A stretch of 64,000 nucleotides of DNA, taken from NCBI GenBank assembly GCA_038900335.1, contig JBBMRB010000015.1, positions 1 to 64,000 on the forward strand, read 5' to 3'. Each line of letters begins with the position of its first letter. Position 1 is the first letter of the stretch. The translations under genes and the position numbers were made by a program. Below, piece after piece: positions 19,701 to 28,437 of this stretch. The notes below the pieces were generated by a model. It saw only the letters and a list, made by a program, of their open reading frames with translations. It was not told the origin of the DNA and made no database searches. This DNA comes from Rs1 sp038900335 (lineage in GTDB: Bacteria; Pseudomonadota; Gammaproteobacteria; Pseudomonadales; Balneatricaceae).

Positions 19701-19754
19701 AAGCAGGGTGAGAACACAAAGTTTACAATATCCCTACCTAAGTCAGGTGGTTAA
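16740..19754 (+). CDS. Membrane multi-PAS sensor histidine kinase
   Basis: 1004 aa. Membrane helices at about 8-28 and 178-198 flank a periplasmic domain of ~150 residues, which could contact the preceding exported protein. A cytoplasmic coiled coil follows, then about four PAS-like segments between 230 and 740; the second ends GYIGAGRDVTQR. The HisKA H-box is GMAHEINNPLAG (His759). The ATPase domain has NILRNAAQAM, DNGPGID, FEPFFTT and GTGLGLSVS. It has no receiver of its own, so it probably passes phosphate to the next gene's receiver. Confidence 0.88.
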   Translation: MIKKLKLIYFSSVVITMIMATALISDLIQINELNRIRQKDAQLSFVWFLQQADREAREFYDKAMLYHMGNDQVTKQQLLTKFDIFWSRFDPDHNSAIISLAKTIKSGPEFLHYSRLMLVKLDPVVQNISPGDVDSFNEISVPGAQYFKQIYKLSINALHARQINRNEQLDTLKDLYIDLSLTLFALVLSALLALGLFFKRGRQLESQNLIFEKKVHQRTLELKASNELLVKEASVRQESDKKSTRLISAFNQSKEVVFILDSTNKFIFFNERFKQINETFIEYIYVGAPFDRYLKSVIADNNQAMTNPEKLQWVGDWLKGLKANENSFELTLNSGQQFIFNIDKLDDGSVIVIGADISALKETQQALKESERRFRNFALIGADWYWEMSKDLSFTFLAGGVEGISGFPTKHFVGKSKADNYGISGRLNIKSLNKYIEKVESKEPFQDLETKWQRADGSVVSISLSAEPQYDEKGVFIGYIGAGRDVTQRCLVEELDKRLIAAIDSLNLMVSIYDENDILVFHNKQFEDFMSNANQDVLLGYSYSHLWQVFTEYFVKENGHLIEENFNRARDSHRRQKDSFVLPLGADQYLNIFEQVLDDNGVIIIATDISKDKKTEQEILFLRNYLANVIDSISSVLIGVDKHARVTQWNLAAQKETGLSLQDTYQKNVVDVFPRLATELPAIEQAICSSKESKQLKRLFVKDEGTYYEDIIISPLVSDGECGAVIRLDDVTEQVLISEMMIQTEKMLSIGGLAAGMAHEINNPLAGIMQTADVMSNRLANSNMPANQCVAESIGVDIDKINLYMQKRGVLSMLSSIVSSGKRMANIVDNMLDFSRQNEASSIEQCIISLLDKSLELSIIDHNLKYDYEFKNIEIIKDYDSDIPFIKCEGGKIQQVFLNILRNAAQAMQEANTVSPTIIFKVRFDALIQHVIIEIEDNGPGIDEDIQRRIFEPFFTTKKVGIGTGLGLSVSYFIITENHKGNLTVSSKQGENTKFTISLPKSGG

Positions 19755-19832
19755 TTGCCAGCAAGTAGCCAGTGATGATGCTTTAAAAACAAGCCATTTT
19801 AAGTGCTATTAATGTTTAACGGAGGATGACAT

Positions 19833-21143
19833 TTGTCTGATAGTCGCGATCAAAGTAAGGTACTTGTTATTGATGATGAAGATATCGTTAGACGAAGCTT
19901 TTGTGATTCATTAGAAGATTTGGGCTATCTTGTATTAAATGCTAAAAATGGTAGCCAGGGCTTGTCTATTATTGCATCAGAACAACCTGACGTCATACTA
20001 ACTGATTTAAGAATGCCGTTAATGGGAGGGGTTGAATTCTTAAAGCAATGTCAGGAGGCTAAGTTTGATATACCGATTATTGTAATTTCTGGTGTCGGGT
20101 CAATGAATGACGTTGTTCAAGCGATACACTTAGGCGCCTTTGATTTCTTAACTAAGCCTATTAGAGAATCAAGCCTTTTACAAGCAACGCTAGAGCGTGC
20201 TTTAAATCAAGTGAAGCTAAAAAGAGAAAATGAAAACTATCAGCTGCATCTAGAGCGTTTAGTAGAGCACAGAACACGGGCGCTACATGAAAGTAACCAA
20301 GAGCTGGCAAAACATAAAGATGATTTAGAACAATTGGTAGACGAGCGAACACAAGAGCTTAGGGTCGTTATTGATAGCTTGCATGAAGCTCAGGGCCAGC
20401 TTATAGAATCAGCTAAAATGGCCTCTTTAGGGCGTCTCGTTGCCGGTGTCTCGCACGAGTTAAATACACCGCTAGGAATATGTTTGACTTTTATCACAAG
20501 CTTAGAGGATAAAGTGGTTAAATTTGAGCAAGATTATTTTAATGCTAAAATTAATAAAGATAAATTCGAATCATTTTTAGCGTCCACTAGAGAGTCTAGT
20601 ACCATCGTTTTAAACTATTTAAACCAAGCGTGTGAATTGGTTAGAAACTTTAAATTAATCTCTGTTGATGTCTCTAATGATATGAAAAGAGAATTTGACC
20701 TAACAGATTATTTTAATAGTGTTGTTCGCAGCTTAAGCGCTGAAATACATCATCATCAGGTTGAAATTACATGCCTAGCTAAGCAGAAAATCATTATAAA
20801 CTCATATCCTGGCATATTTTCCCAAATACTCACCAATTTAATTTTAAACTCATTGACCCATGCTTTTTCTAAAGAGAGTGTCGCAAAAATCACAGTGACT
20901 TTAGATGTTGCAGATAATCACCTTATTATTAAATACATAGATAATGGGAAAGGGATGAGCGAAGAAACGAAACAGCAAATATTTGAGCCGTTTTTCACCA
21001 CTGCAAGAGGCACGGGAGGCAGTGGTCTTGGCATGAATATAATTTATAGTTTAGTGGTTGGTAATCTATCGGGAAGTATTTTGTGTGATAGCGCGATAGG
21101 TAAAGGGACAGCATTCACAATAAAATTGCCAGAATTATTGTAG
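19833..21143 (+). CDS. Receiver-histidine kinase fusion
   Basis: 436 aa. The N-terminal receiver has Asp14/Asp15, phospho-acceptor Asp58 (ILTDLRMP), Ser86 and Lys108. A coiled coil (about 125-195) leads to a HisKA domain with VSHELNTPLG (His208) and an ATPase domain with DNGKGMS, FEPFFTT and GSGLGMN. A TTG start follows a strong GGAGGATG ribosome-binding site at 19820-19827. This is a receiver-controlled kinase and could form a kinase-to-kinase relay with the upstream gene. No output or Hpt domain is present. Confidence 0.88.
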   Translation: MSDSRDQSKVLVIDDEDIVRRSFCDSLEDLGYLVLNAKNGSQGLSIIASEQPDVILTDLRMPLMGGVEFLKQCQEAKFDIPIIVISGVGSMNDVVQAIHLGAFDFLTKPIRESSLLQATLERALNQVKLKRENENYQLHLERLVEHRTRALHESNQELAKHKDDLEQLVDERTQELRVVIDSLHEAQGQLIESAKMASLGRLVAGVSHELNTPLGICLTFITSLEDKVVKFEQDYFNAKINKDKFESFLASTRESSTIVLNYLNQACELVRNFKLISVDVSNDMKREFDLTDYFNSVVRSLSAEIHHHQVEITCLAKQKIIINSYPGIFSQILTNLILNSLTHAFSKESVAKITVTLDVADNHLIIKYIDNGKGMSEETKQQIFEPFFTTARGTGGSGLGMNIIYSLVVGNLSGSILCDSAIGKGTAFTIKLPELL

Positions 21144-21221
21144 CGTACTAGGTTGTCATACCAATAATCCCAAGTTATTTTGATCTTTAGTACATTTAAA
21201 TAATTTTTAACATAGGTGTAG

Positions 21222-22826
21222 ATGCAGTTGGTTGATTTTTCAGGAAAAAGAGTTCTAGTGATTGACGCCAGTGGCTTGGTGCGCTCATCGGCCGCTAAAA
21301 TTTTATCTCGGTTAGGTTTTGTTAACATTAAAACGTCTAATGCATCAGCGCGTGCCCTAGAGCTCGTGGAGCAAATTGATTTTGATTTAGTGATTGTTGG
21401 CGATGACAACAGTGATGGCAAAACAGGTTTGCATGTTTTAGAAGAAGCCAGATTCAAAGGTTTAATTAAGTCTTCAGCTATTTGGGGGTTTATGTCGGCT
21501 GATCAGTCTACTGAAAAGATTTTACATGCGACTCAAATAGAACCTGATTTTCTAATTTCAAAACCATTTAATGCAGCACAACTGAGCGCAAAGCTATTAT
21601 CCTCCTTAGCAAGAAAACAAGCTGTTAAGCCAATCAATAAATCAATAGATGAAGGAAATATTAAAAAGGCATTAGAGTTTTGTGATTTTGCGCTCAAAAA
21701 AGATTTTTCTACAGATAGCGTTAAGCCCTTGAAAGCAGATTTGCTGATACAAACGCAGCGCTATACAGAGGCGTTGGCATTACTTGAAGAGATCGCAAAA
21801 GAAGCACCTCATAATAATATAGAGTTAAAAATGTGCGAGGCGTTAATCGGCGCTAAAAAGCATAATAAAGCGTTAGCGAAATTAGATAACTTAATTGAAA
21901 ATACACCGTTATTAATAAAAGCTTATGATTTGAAATCGGCAATTCATCAATCTAATGAACAATTCCCCGAGTCATTAAGTGCCTTATTAGAAGCCGTTAA
22001 ATTGTCATCATTAGCAATACCGCGCAATTTGAAATTAGGTGCCCTAGCACTGACAACAGGAGAGTTAAGTGTTGCTCAGATGATATTCAAACGAACGATT
22101 CAACTTAACAAGGGCAGCTGTCATAACTCTGCTGAGCCATACTTAGGATTAGCCAATACTAAGCGTGAAATATTGAAGGGCACAGACGACACGCTGGCAA
22201 TTGAAAAAGAAATTAGTGCTATATTGAAGAGTATGCTCAGTGCTTTTCCAGAAGATCTCGAATTAAGAGTAAAGGTTGCATTATTTAGAGAGCAATTACA
22301 GCGAGATTTAAACAATGGCGATAACGCGGCGTTATATTTACAACAGGCAATGCAACTGCTTGAAGATTATAAAATAGCAGGCAATATTGAGGATCTTAAA
22401 AACAGTGCCTTGTCAGTGCTAGTGGCAACTGACAGTGAAAAGCGAGTGGCAGAAAATGATAGCTCAGTACTGAGTGAGGATAAAAATCCTCAGCCGCAAA
22501 TGAGTAATAAAGTAAATATTCAAGGTATAAAGCAGTATTTAAATCATAATCATGCCAAGGCGACTAAGTATTTTACGATGGCTTTAGAGCTGGATAATGA
22601 AAACTGTGCTCCGTTACTTAATCTTGCGCAAATCTATATTGAATCTTTACATGTTGATGTTGAAAATCAGGCTAAATCATTACGTATGGCAAAGCGTTAT
22701 CTAGGTTTGATAGAGAATTTAACTAAAAGTGAGAGCGAAAATACACGTTATAAGGAGTTGCTAGGGCATATTGCGGGTGAGTTAGAAAACATACCTAAAG
22801 GCTCTTTAGGTATGCTGTTAAAATGA
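21222..22826 (+). CDS. Degenerate receiver with TPR repeats
   Basis: 534 aa. Residues 8-130 have a receiver fold, but the phospho-acceptor position reads DLVIVGDDN, with Gly60 where Asp is expected, and the N-terminal acidic pair is reduced to one (VIDAS, Asp15). The switch lysine is kept (FLISKPF, Lys114). From about 140 onward are several TPR-like helical repeats (KADLLIQTQRYTEALALLEE and others), with a low-complexity gap near 400-430. It is probably a phosphorylation-independent scaffold or adaptor for the two upstream kinases. The flanking aspartates 61/62 leave room for a shifted acceptor. Confidence 0.8.
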   Translation: MQLVDFSGKRVLVIDASGLVRSSAAKILSRLGFVNIKTSNASARALELVEQIDFDLVIVGDDNSDGKTGLHVLEEARFKGLIKSSAIWGFMSADQSTEKILHATQIEPDFLISKPFNAAQLSAKLLSSLARKQAVKPINKSIDEGNIKKALEFCDFALKKDFSTDSVKPLKADLLIQTQRYTEALALLEEIAKEAPHNNIELKMCEALIGAKKHNKALAKLDNLIENTPLLIKAYDLKSAIHQSNEQFPESLSALLEAVKLSSLAIPRNLKLGALALTTGELSVAQMIFKRTIQLNKGSCHNSAEPYLGLANTKREILKGTDDTLAIEKEISAILKSMLSAFPEDLELRVKVALFREQLQRDLNNGDNAALYLQQAMQLLEDYKIAGNIEDLKNSALSVLVATDSEKRVAENDSSVLSEDKNPQPQMSNKVNIQGIKQYLNHNHAKATKYFTMALELDNENCAPLLNLAQIYIESLHVDVENQAKSLRMAKRYLGLIENLTKSESENTRYKELLGHIAGELENIPKGSLGMLLK

Positions 22827-22860
22827 TGCTGATGTTTAGCAGCCAGGCCACTGTCATATA

Positions 22861-23916
22861 TTAACTGTTTTTTAATACCAGTACTTTAAAGTGATTATTT
22901 TCAGCTAACAACTGAATGTCATTAAAGTAGCTCGCAGCTTTTCTCGCTAGCGGTATATGTAAATTCACTACAAATACAGCGATACCATCTTTGGCTAAGT
23001 TTTTGTTGGCACCACGTAAAAAAAGATCGGTTAAATCATTGTGAGTGTCAAACCCTGTGTGAAAGGGAGGGTTGCAGACAATAAGATCAAACTGCGTATC
23101 GATTTTTTGTGTACAGTTAGTCGCGATGACTTGGCCTGCGATACCACTGTTTTTAAAGTTTTCACGACAGCTATCCACAGCAGCACCATTGTTATCACAC
23201 GCTGTAATATCGCTGGCAAACAGTTGGGCGCAATGCATACTAAGGTAGCCGTAACCACAGCCAATATCTAAAATACTTGCAGGGGCCTGACGCTGTCTGA
23301 ATAGGGCTGCTAAGTTAGCCACTAATAACTTGCTGCCAAGATCTATCTTGTTCCAGCCAAAGACACCAGGTTTTGATAAAAAGCTTAAATCGGTGTCACC
23401 GTTGTCCACGGCTCTAATAGTGCGATAGTCTTTATCATCTAACACAGTCGTCGATAACGTGTTTTGTTGAAATACCCCTGCCCAGTGTTGCTTGTCTGCT
23501 TTGAGTGTTTGTGTGAGCGTTAGGACACTGCCCGCACGATCAATATATCCTTTAATACCTTCTTGCTTAGCGCCACTGATAATAAATGAGCCGGTTTTGC
23601 TAAGTAAATTATTGGCTTGGTTTATGACATAGTGACTTAACGCTTTTTCTTTAGATATTCGATAGAGTATATATTGATAAGTGTTCTGCGCTAATACCGA
23701 AAAATCAAAATCATTAAAAAAACAGTGAAAGCCTTTATTGATCATGGTTTGATAAACATCAAAACGATTAGTAATAACGGTTATTTTATCATTTGCGCCA
23801 GGGCAATTGACAGGCGGGTTCTCATCTAAGATCCACAGACAATTATCGGTAATACTGGCTAAATGCTGAAAAATCAAGTCAAAACTTTTGCTATTGGAAT
23901 AGGATATTGGCTTCAT
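22861..23916 (-). CDS. rsmC: RsmC-like 16S rRNA guanine methyltransferase
   Basis: 351 aa. The C-terminal half is a class I methyltransferase with SAM motif ILDIGCGYGYLS and the base-flipping catalytic motif CNPPFHTG, as in RsmC (m2G1207 of 16S rRNA). The N-terminal half is a diverged duplicate lacking these motifs, as in RsmC and RlmG. The order GVFGWNKIDLGS ahead of the SAM motif favours RsmC. Its ATG overlaps the rsuA stop by 4 bases, so the two rRNA modification genes are translationally coupled. Confidence 0.82.
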   Translation of the reverse strand: MKPISYSNSKSFDLIFQHLASITDNCLWILDENPPVNCPGANDKITVITNRFDVYQTMINKGFHCFFNDFDFSVLAQNTYQYILYRISKEKALSHYVINQANNLLSKTGSFIISGAKQEGIKGYIDRAGSVLTLTQTLKADKQHWAGVFQQNTLSTTVLDDKDYRTIRAVDNGDTDLSFLSKPGVFGWNKIDLGSKLLVANLAALFRQRQAPASILDIGCGYGYLSMHCAQLFASDITACDNNGAAVDSCRENFKNSGIAGQVIATNCTQKIDTQFDLIVCNPPFHTGFDTHNDLTDLFLRGANKNLAKDGIAVFVVNLHIPLARKAASYFNDIQLLAENNHFKVLVLKNS

Positions 23917-24608
23917 TTGAATTGAGCGATTTCCTGTTCTGTAAGATCCCTATACTCACCTGGAGCAAGGTCTTCATCTAATGTAATGTTGCCGATACGG
24001 TCACGGTGTAAATCTGTCACCTTGTTACCTGTTGCGGCAAACATTCTCTTAACTTGATGATACTTTCCTTCAATTAAGGTGAGATACGCCATGTGTGAGC
24101 CGGTGATATCAAGAGTCGCCGGTTTAGTCGGATGTTTTTCGTTGTTCAATTCAACACCCTTACTAAATAACGCCACGGTTTGTGGTGCTATCTTCTCTTG
24201 CGTCTCCACTAAATAGCGTTTGTTTTGTTTGTGGTTAGGGGAGGTGACTTTATGCAGCCACTGGCCATCAGTGGTCAGTAATAACAGACCTGTAGTGTCA
24301 ACATCTAACCTGCCGGCAATGTTTAAAGCTTCTGGCTTTATTTCATCTACGAGTAAGGCGCTAACCGTTGGATGGCTAGGATCATCATTGGAGCATACAT
24401 AACCTAGCGGCTTGTTTAGCATGATGTATCTTTCTCGCGGCGGCGATATAGTTTCGCTTTGCAATTGTACGTCATCGCCTTGCTCTATTTTATGAGCGCT
24501 GCTACGAGTTGCTATGCCATTAACAGTTACTATTCCCTGGTGTAAGGCACGCTTTACTTCTTTACGGGATTGTCCTGTGGCATGAGCAAGGTATTTATCT
24601 AAACGCAT
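23913..24608 (-). CDS. rsuA: 16S rRNA pseudouridine(516) synthase
   Basis: 231 aa. The N-terminal S4 RNA-binding domain (MRLDKYLAHATGQSRKEVKR) is followed by the RsuA/RluB catalytic domain with GRLDVDTTGLLLLTTDG, which carries the catalytic aspartate. It makes pseudouridine 516 in 16S rRNA. RluE/RluF-type paralogues are possible, but length and the S4 domain favour RsuA. It lies 196 bases downstream of the thiolase on the same strand. Confidence 0.9.
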   Translation of the reverse strand: MRLDKYLAHATGQSRKEVKRALHQGIVTVNGIATRSSAHKIEQGDDVQLQSETISPPRERYIMLNKPLGYVCSNDDPSHPTVSALLVDEIKPEALNIAGRLDVDTTGLLLLTTDGQWLHKVTSPNHKQNKRYLVETQEKIAPQTVALFSKGVELNNEKHPTKPATLDITGSHMAYLTLIEGKYHQVKRMFAATGNKVTDLHRDRIGNITLDEDLAPGEYRDLTEQEIAQFK

Positions 24609-24804
24609 TGTAATTTGACTCTAAGAAAATAGGCATTATACCCCACATTACAAGAAAGCGCAGTCAGGCACTAACAATACGATATTAAATAGCGTTAACA
24701 AGAGTAAAGGGGCAGATTTATACTGCTGTGTGTCAGTGTGATTGTCTTAATAAATGCCATAGCCCCTGTGTTATTGCACAAGAGGTTCACAAAGTTTTTA
24801 AAGC

Positions 24805-25983
24805 TCAGCGTTCAACAGCTAACGCAACACCCATACCGCCACCGATACAAAGTGTCGCTAGGCCTTTTTTGCTATTTGAAAGCTGCATTTCATGTAATAA
24901 AGACACTAAGATACGACAGCCTGATGCACCAATAGGATGGCCTAAGGCAATGGCACCACCATTGACGTTGACTTTATTGGTATCCCAGTTTAGCTGTTGA
25001 TTAACGCTCATCGCTTGTGCCGCGAATGCTTCGTTCGCTTCAATCAGATCTAGCTCAGATATATCCCATCCTGCTTTTTCAAGGGTCTTTTTAGTAGCAC
25101 TAATTGGGCCCGTACCCATAATGCTTGGGTCGACACCGCTGCTGGCATAGCCTTTAATAGTCGCTAAAACAGGTAGCCCTAATGACTGTGCTTTTTGCGC
25201 GCTACAGATAATAACAAAAGCAGCACCATCGTTTAAAGTAGAGCTATTACCTGCAGTAACTGTACCGTCTTTTTTAAAGGCTGGGCGAAGTTTAGCTAAA
25301 GACTCAGCAGTGGTACCAGATCTAGGCTGCTCATCGGTTGTTACGATAATGTCATCACCTCTGCGTTGAGGGACGTTGATGGCAACAATTTGGCTATCAA
25401 ACTTATTTTGTTGGATTGCCTGCTCTGCTTTTTGTTGTGATTGCGCTGCAAATTCATCCTGTTGTTGGCGAGAAAAACCGTACTTTTCAACGATATTCTC
25501 AGCAGTAATACCCATATGATAGTTATTAAACGCATCCGTAAGGCCGTCGCTGATCATGGTGTCAACTAATGACCAGTCTCCCATCGTTTTACCGCCTCTA
25601 GAGCCTGGTAAAATATGAGCAGATAAGCTCATGTTTTCTTGCCCGCCAGCGATAATTAAGTCTGCATCGCCACACATAATCGCCTGAGCCGCTAAATGCA
25701 CTGCTTTAAGACCTGAACCACAAACTTTGTTGATAGTCATTGCTTGGACTTCGTGTGCTAAGCCAGCTTTAATCGCAGTTTGCCTTGCGGTGTTTTGTCC
25801 ACACCCTGCTGTCAGTACTTGGCCTAGTATGACCTCGTCAACTTCGCAGGCAGCGATATTGTTTGTTGCTAAAAGAGATTTTATTACCTGAGCACCGATG
25901 TCAGTAGCCGGCAAACTAGCGAGCGAGCCATTAAAAGCTCCAATAGGGGAGCGCCCAGCAGCGACAATAACTACTTCTTTCAT
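24805..25983 (-). CDS. atoB: Acetyl-CoA C-acetyltransferase (thiolase II)
   Basis: 392 aa thiolase. The nucleophilic cysteine is in INKVCGSGLKA (about residue 88), the catalytic histidine in GHPIGASGCRI and the second cysteine in CIGGGMG. The length and NEAFAAQ motif fit biosynthetic/degradative acetoacetyl-CoA thiolases (AtoB/PhaA type) rather than FadA. No other fatty acid or polyhydroxyalkanoate gene is adjacent, so the pathway is not decided by context. Confidence 0.88.
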   Translation of the reverse strand: MKEVVIVAAGRSPIGAFNGSLASLPATDIGAQVIKSLLATNNIAACEVDEVILGQVLTAGCGQNTARQTAIKAGLAHEVQAMTINKVCGSGLKAVHLAAQAIMCGDADLIIAGGQENMSLSAHILPGSRGGKTMGDWSLVDTMISDGLTDAFNNYHMGITAENIVEKYGFSRQQQDEFAAQSQQKAEQAIQQNKFDSQIVAINVPQRRGDDIIVTTDEQPRSGTTAESLAKLRPAFKKDGTVTAGNSSTLNDGAAFVIICSAQKAQSLGLPVLATIKGYASSGVDPSIMGTGPISATKKTLEKAGWDISELDLIEANEAFAAQAMSVNQQLNWDTNKVNVNGGAIALGHPIGASGCRILVSLLHEMQLSNSKKGLATLCIGGGMGVALAVER

Positions 25984-26160
25984 ATCGATATCTCATCTTA
26001 GTTTAAGTTCTGGTTATCCTAGCGGTTTTTTACAAAAAGCAGAAATTGTATTTTTTTATGGAGTATCAAAGAAAAAGCAATAAAGTGCTAGATGATGGAG
26101 CAGAGGAAAAAAAGGGGTATTAGTCGCGATCTAGTAGGATATCTAAGTTTCAAGGGTGCT

Positions 26161-26191
26161 AAAATAAGGAGTTTAATGGGCTCCTTATTTT
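26161..26191 (-). terminator. Terminator of the pcnB-folK-panB-panC unit
   Basis: A perfect 11-bp inverted repeat, AAAATAAGGAG (26161-26171) and CTCCTTATTTT (26181-26191), 17 bases beyond the panC stop. The stem itself ends in T-rich sequence on the minus strand. Confidence 0.75.
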
Positions 26192-26207
26192 ACATAGCTA
26201 GAATTAT

Positions 26208-27062
26208 TTAAGAGTTTAAAGTCACTACCTGGTTATCGATTAATCTGGCAGCTCCCATGTAAGCTGCTGCTAGAATGACGATGCGCGTATCGCCAGGTTG
26301 GGCTAGCAATAATGTATCTGCATTTGCCATAACGAAGTAATCTCTCTTAAAACCAGCTTGCTCCAGTTTTTGTTGTGCTTGCTCGCAAAGTAATGGAAAA
26401 TCCGAAAAGCCTTGTTCTAGCATGGTTTTGGTATGCTGTAATGTTTGGTACAACACACAAGCTCTCGCGGTTTCATCTTCTGTCAAATAACCATTGCGTG
26501 AGCTCAGTGCTAAACCTGAAGGAGTTCGCTTGGTCGCAGAGCCAACGACTTCAACATCAATCGATAAATCTTGAGTCATTTGGCGAATAATGTGTAGCTG
26601 TTGATAGTCTTTCTCACCGAAAACGGCAATATCAGGTTTTACCATAGAATAGAGTTTACAAACAACAGTAGCAACTCCCTGAAAATGCCCAGGACGACTA
26701 GTACCGCAATATAAATTTGAGGTCGAGGGGACTTCTACTATTGTTTGGTTATCACGGCCATGGGGATATACTTCGCTGTCTGTTGGCGCGAATAAAAAAT
26801 CACAACCGGCGTCTTCTAATTTTTTCTTATCTGCCGATAAGGTTTTCGGGTATTTTTCTAAATCTTCGCCCGTGCCAAATTGTAGAGGATTGACAAAAAT
26901 TGTCGCGACAACAATGTCAGCTAATTCTTTAGCTTGGTGGATTAGGGCGATATGACCATCGTGTAAATTACCCATAGTAGCAACCATGGCAATGGTTTTA
27001 TCTTCACGGCGTATTGCTCGTACTTGTTCTCTTAACTCTAACAGTTTGGTAATGCTGTGCAT
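26208..27062 (-). CDS. panC: Pantothenate synthetase
   Basis: Joins pantoate and beta-alanine with ATP to make pantothenate, the precursor of coenzyme A. The 284-aa sequence has the HIGH-like motif TMGNLHDGHIALI, VVATIFVNPLQF, GEKDYQQL and the KMSKS-like region LALSSRN. It is the last gene of the folK-panB-panC run, 62 bases after panB. Confidence 0.96.
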   Translation of the reverse strand: MHSITKLLELREQVRAIRREDKTIAMVATMGNLHDGHIALIHQAKELADIVVATIFVNPLQFGTGEDLEKYPKTLSADKKKLEDAGCDFLFAPTDSEVYPHGRDNQTIVEVPSTSNLYCGTSRPGHFQGVATVVCKLYSMVKPDIAVFGEKDYQQLHIIRQMTQDLSIDVEVVGSATKRTPSGLALSSRNGYLTEDETARACVLYQTLQHTKTMLEQGFSDFPLLCEQAQQKLEQAGFKRDYFVMANADTLLLAQPGDTRIVILAAAYMGAARLIDNQVVTLNS

Positions 27063-27124
27063 TTTCTAATCCTAATAATCACAGAGCAACGGTGGCTATG
27101 CTCGATAATGTACAATTTACGCTA

Positions 27125-27919
27125 TTATTTGAAACTGTGTTGCTCTTGCGGGAAGGTTCCGTTTTTTACTTCTTCTACGAATAAGCTTAATGCATCAGGT
27201 ATATTGTCAGCCAAAGCCATATAGTTTTTAACGAATCTCGCTTTTTTGCTCTGGGGTATATTTAACATATCATGTAATACCAAAACTTGAGCATCTGTGT
27301 CAGGGCCAGCGCCAATACCTATAACAGGAATATTAAGGGCAGCGGTAATACGTTTAGCGAGTGAGCTAGGTACGCACTCTAATAATATTGTATCCGCACC
27401 AGCTTTTTCCAATAGCAGGGCGTCATTAAATAACTGCTCGCTGCTATCTTGATCTTTACCTTGTACTTTGTAGCCACCAAATTTGTTAACAGATTGCGGT
27501 GTTAACCCAAGGTGGACACAGGTAGGTATACCACGCTCGCTTAGCATGTTAATACTTTTTTCCAGCCAAGCTCCACCTTCAAGCTTAACCATATTTGCTC
27601 CCGCTTGCATAAGAGCGGCGCAATTGATCATGCATTGTTCGGGTACGGCGTAGCTCATAAAAGGTAAGTCGGCAATGATTAGCGAGCCGGTATTGCCTGC
27701 TGCTACACATTTAGTGTGATACACCATGTCTTCTATTGAGACCGATAAAGTACTGTCATTGCCTTGTAAGACCATACCTAATGAATCGCCAACCAAAATA
27801 ACTTCTACACCAGCCAGTGATACGATATTGGCAAAGGTGGCATCATAGGCTGTTAACATGGCAAATTTTTCGCCAGTTTTTTTATAGGCATTTAAAGTGT
27901 TTAAAGTAATGTGACTCAT
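27125..27919 (-). CDS. panB: 3-methyl-2-oxobutanoate hydroxymethyltransferase
   Basis: First step of pantothenate synthesis, adding a hydroxymethyl group from methylene-tetrahydrofolate to ketoisovalerate. 264 aa, with TAYDATFA, the metal-binding VGDSLGMVLQG, KLEGG and GIGAGPDTDAQVLV. It starts 14 bases after folK. Folate supply by folK and folate use by panB make the order sensible. Confidence 0.96.
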   Translation of the reverse strand: MSHITLNTLNAYKKTGEKFAMLTAYDATFANIVSLAGVEVILVGDSLGMVLQGNDSTLSVSIEDMVYHTKCVAAGNTGSLIIADLPFMSYAVPEQCMINCAALMQAGANMVKLEGGAWLEKSINMLSERGIPTCVHLGLTPQSVNKFGGYKVQGKDQDSSEQLFNDALLLEKAGADTILLECVPSSLAKRITAALNIPVIGIGAGPDTDAQVLVLHDMLNIPQSKKARFVKNYMALADNIPDALSLFVEEVKNGTFPQEQHSFK

Positions 27920-27933
27920 GTGTAGGTCCTTAA

Positions 27934-28437
27934 TTATGCGCTAATCAGTTGTAGCTCACCAGCGGGGCATGTTTTTAATAAATCAGTGATTAATTGATCA
28001 TTAATACTAATCTCACCAGCTAGTTCAAAAAGGGGAATTAAGACGAAGTTTCTGTCTTGAATATAAGGGTGTGGTACTGTTAATCTAGTTGTATCAATTG
28101 TTAGGTTATCAATCAGTAATATGTCTAGATCAAGTGTTCTCGCGCCCCAGCGCTCTACTCGCACTCTCTGGTGGGCGTTTTCGATCGCTTGTAGGCTATT
28201 GAGAAGTTGTTCAGGGGTTAGAGTTGTTGTTAAGCAAGCGACAGCATTGATATAGTCATCTTGACCCGCTGGCCCCACTGGCGCTGAACGATATAATGAA
28301 GAAGTACCTTGATACTGGCAATGAGCTAGTGTTTTTAGCTCATCAATTGCCGTCGTTATGTGTTGTATTGGCTTATCTAAATTACTGCCTAAGCCAATAT
28401 AACAACACCGGCTAGTACTACTTGTTTCTAGGATCAT
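27934..28437 (-). CDS. folK: HPPK, 6-hydroxymethyl-dihydropterin pyrophosphokinase
   Basis: 167 aa. Starts with IGLGSNLDKP and has the pterin pyrophosphokinase signature RWGARTLDLDILL followed by VPHPYIQDRNFVLIPL. It activates the pterin for dihydropteroate synthesis in the folate pathway. Its start overlaps the end of pcnB by 20 bases, which fits coupled translation. Confidence 0.95.
   Translation of the reverse strand: MILETSSTSRCCYIGLGSNLDKPIQHITTAIDELKTLAHCQYQGTSSLYRSAPVGPAGQDDYINAVACLTTTLTPEQLLNSLQAIENAHQRVRVERWGARTLDLDILLIDNLTIDTTRLTVPHPYIQDRNFVLIPLFELAGEISINDQLITDLLKTCPAGELQLISA

Noticed and set aside
24728..25000. Plus-strand frames opposite the thiolase 3' end
   Set aside because: They are antisense to a clear thiolase gene with intact catalytic motifs.
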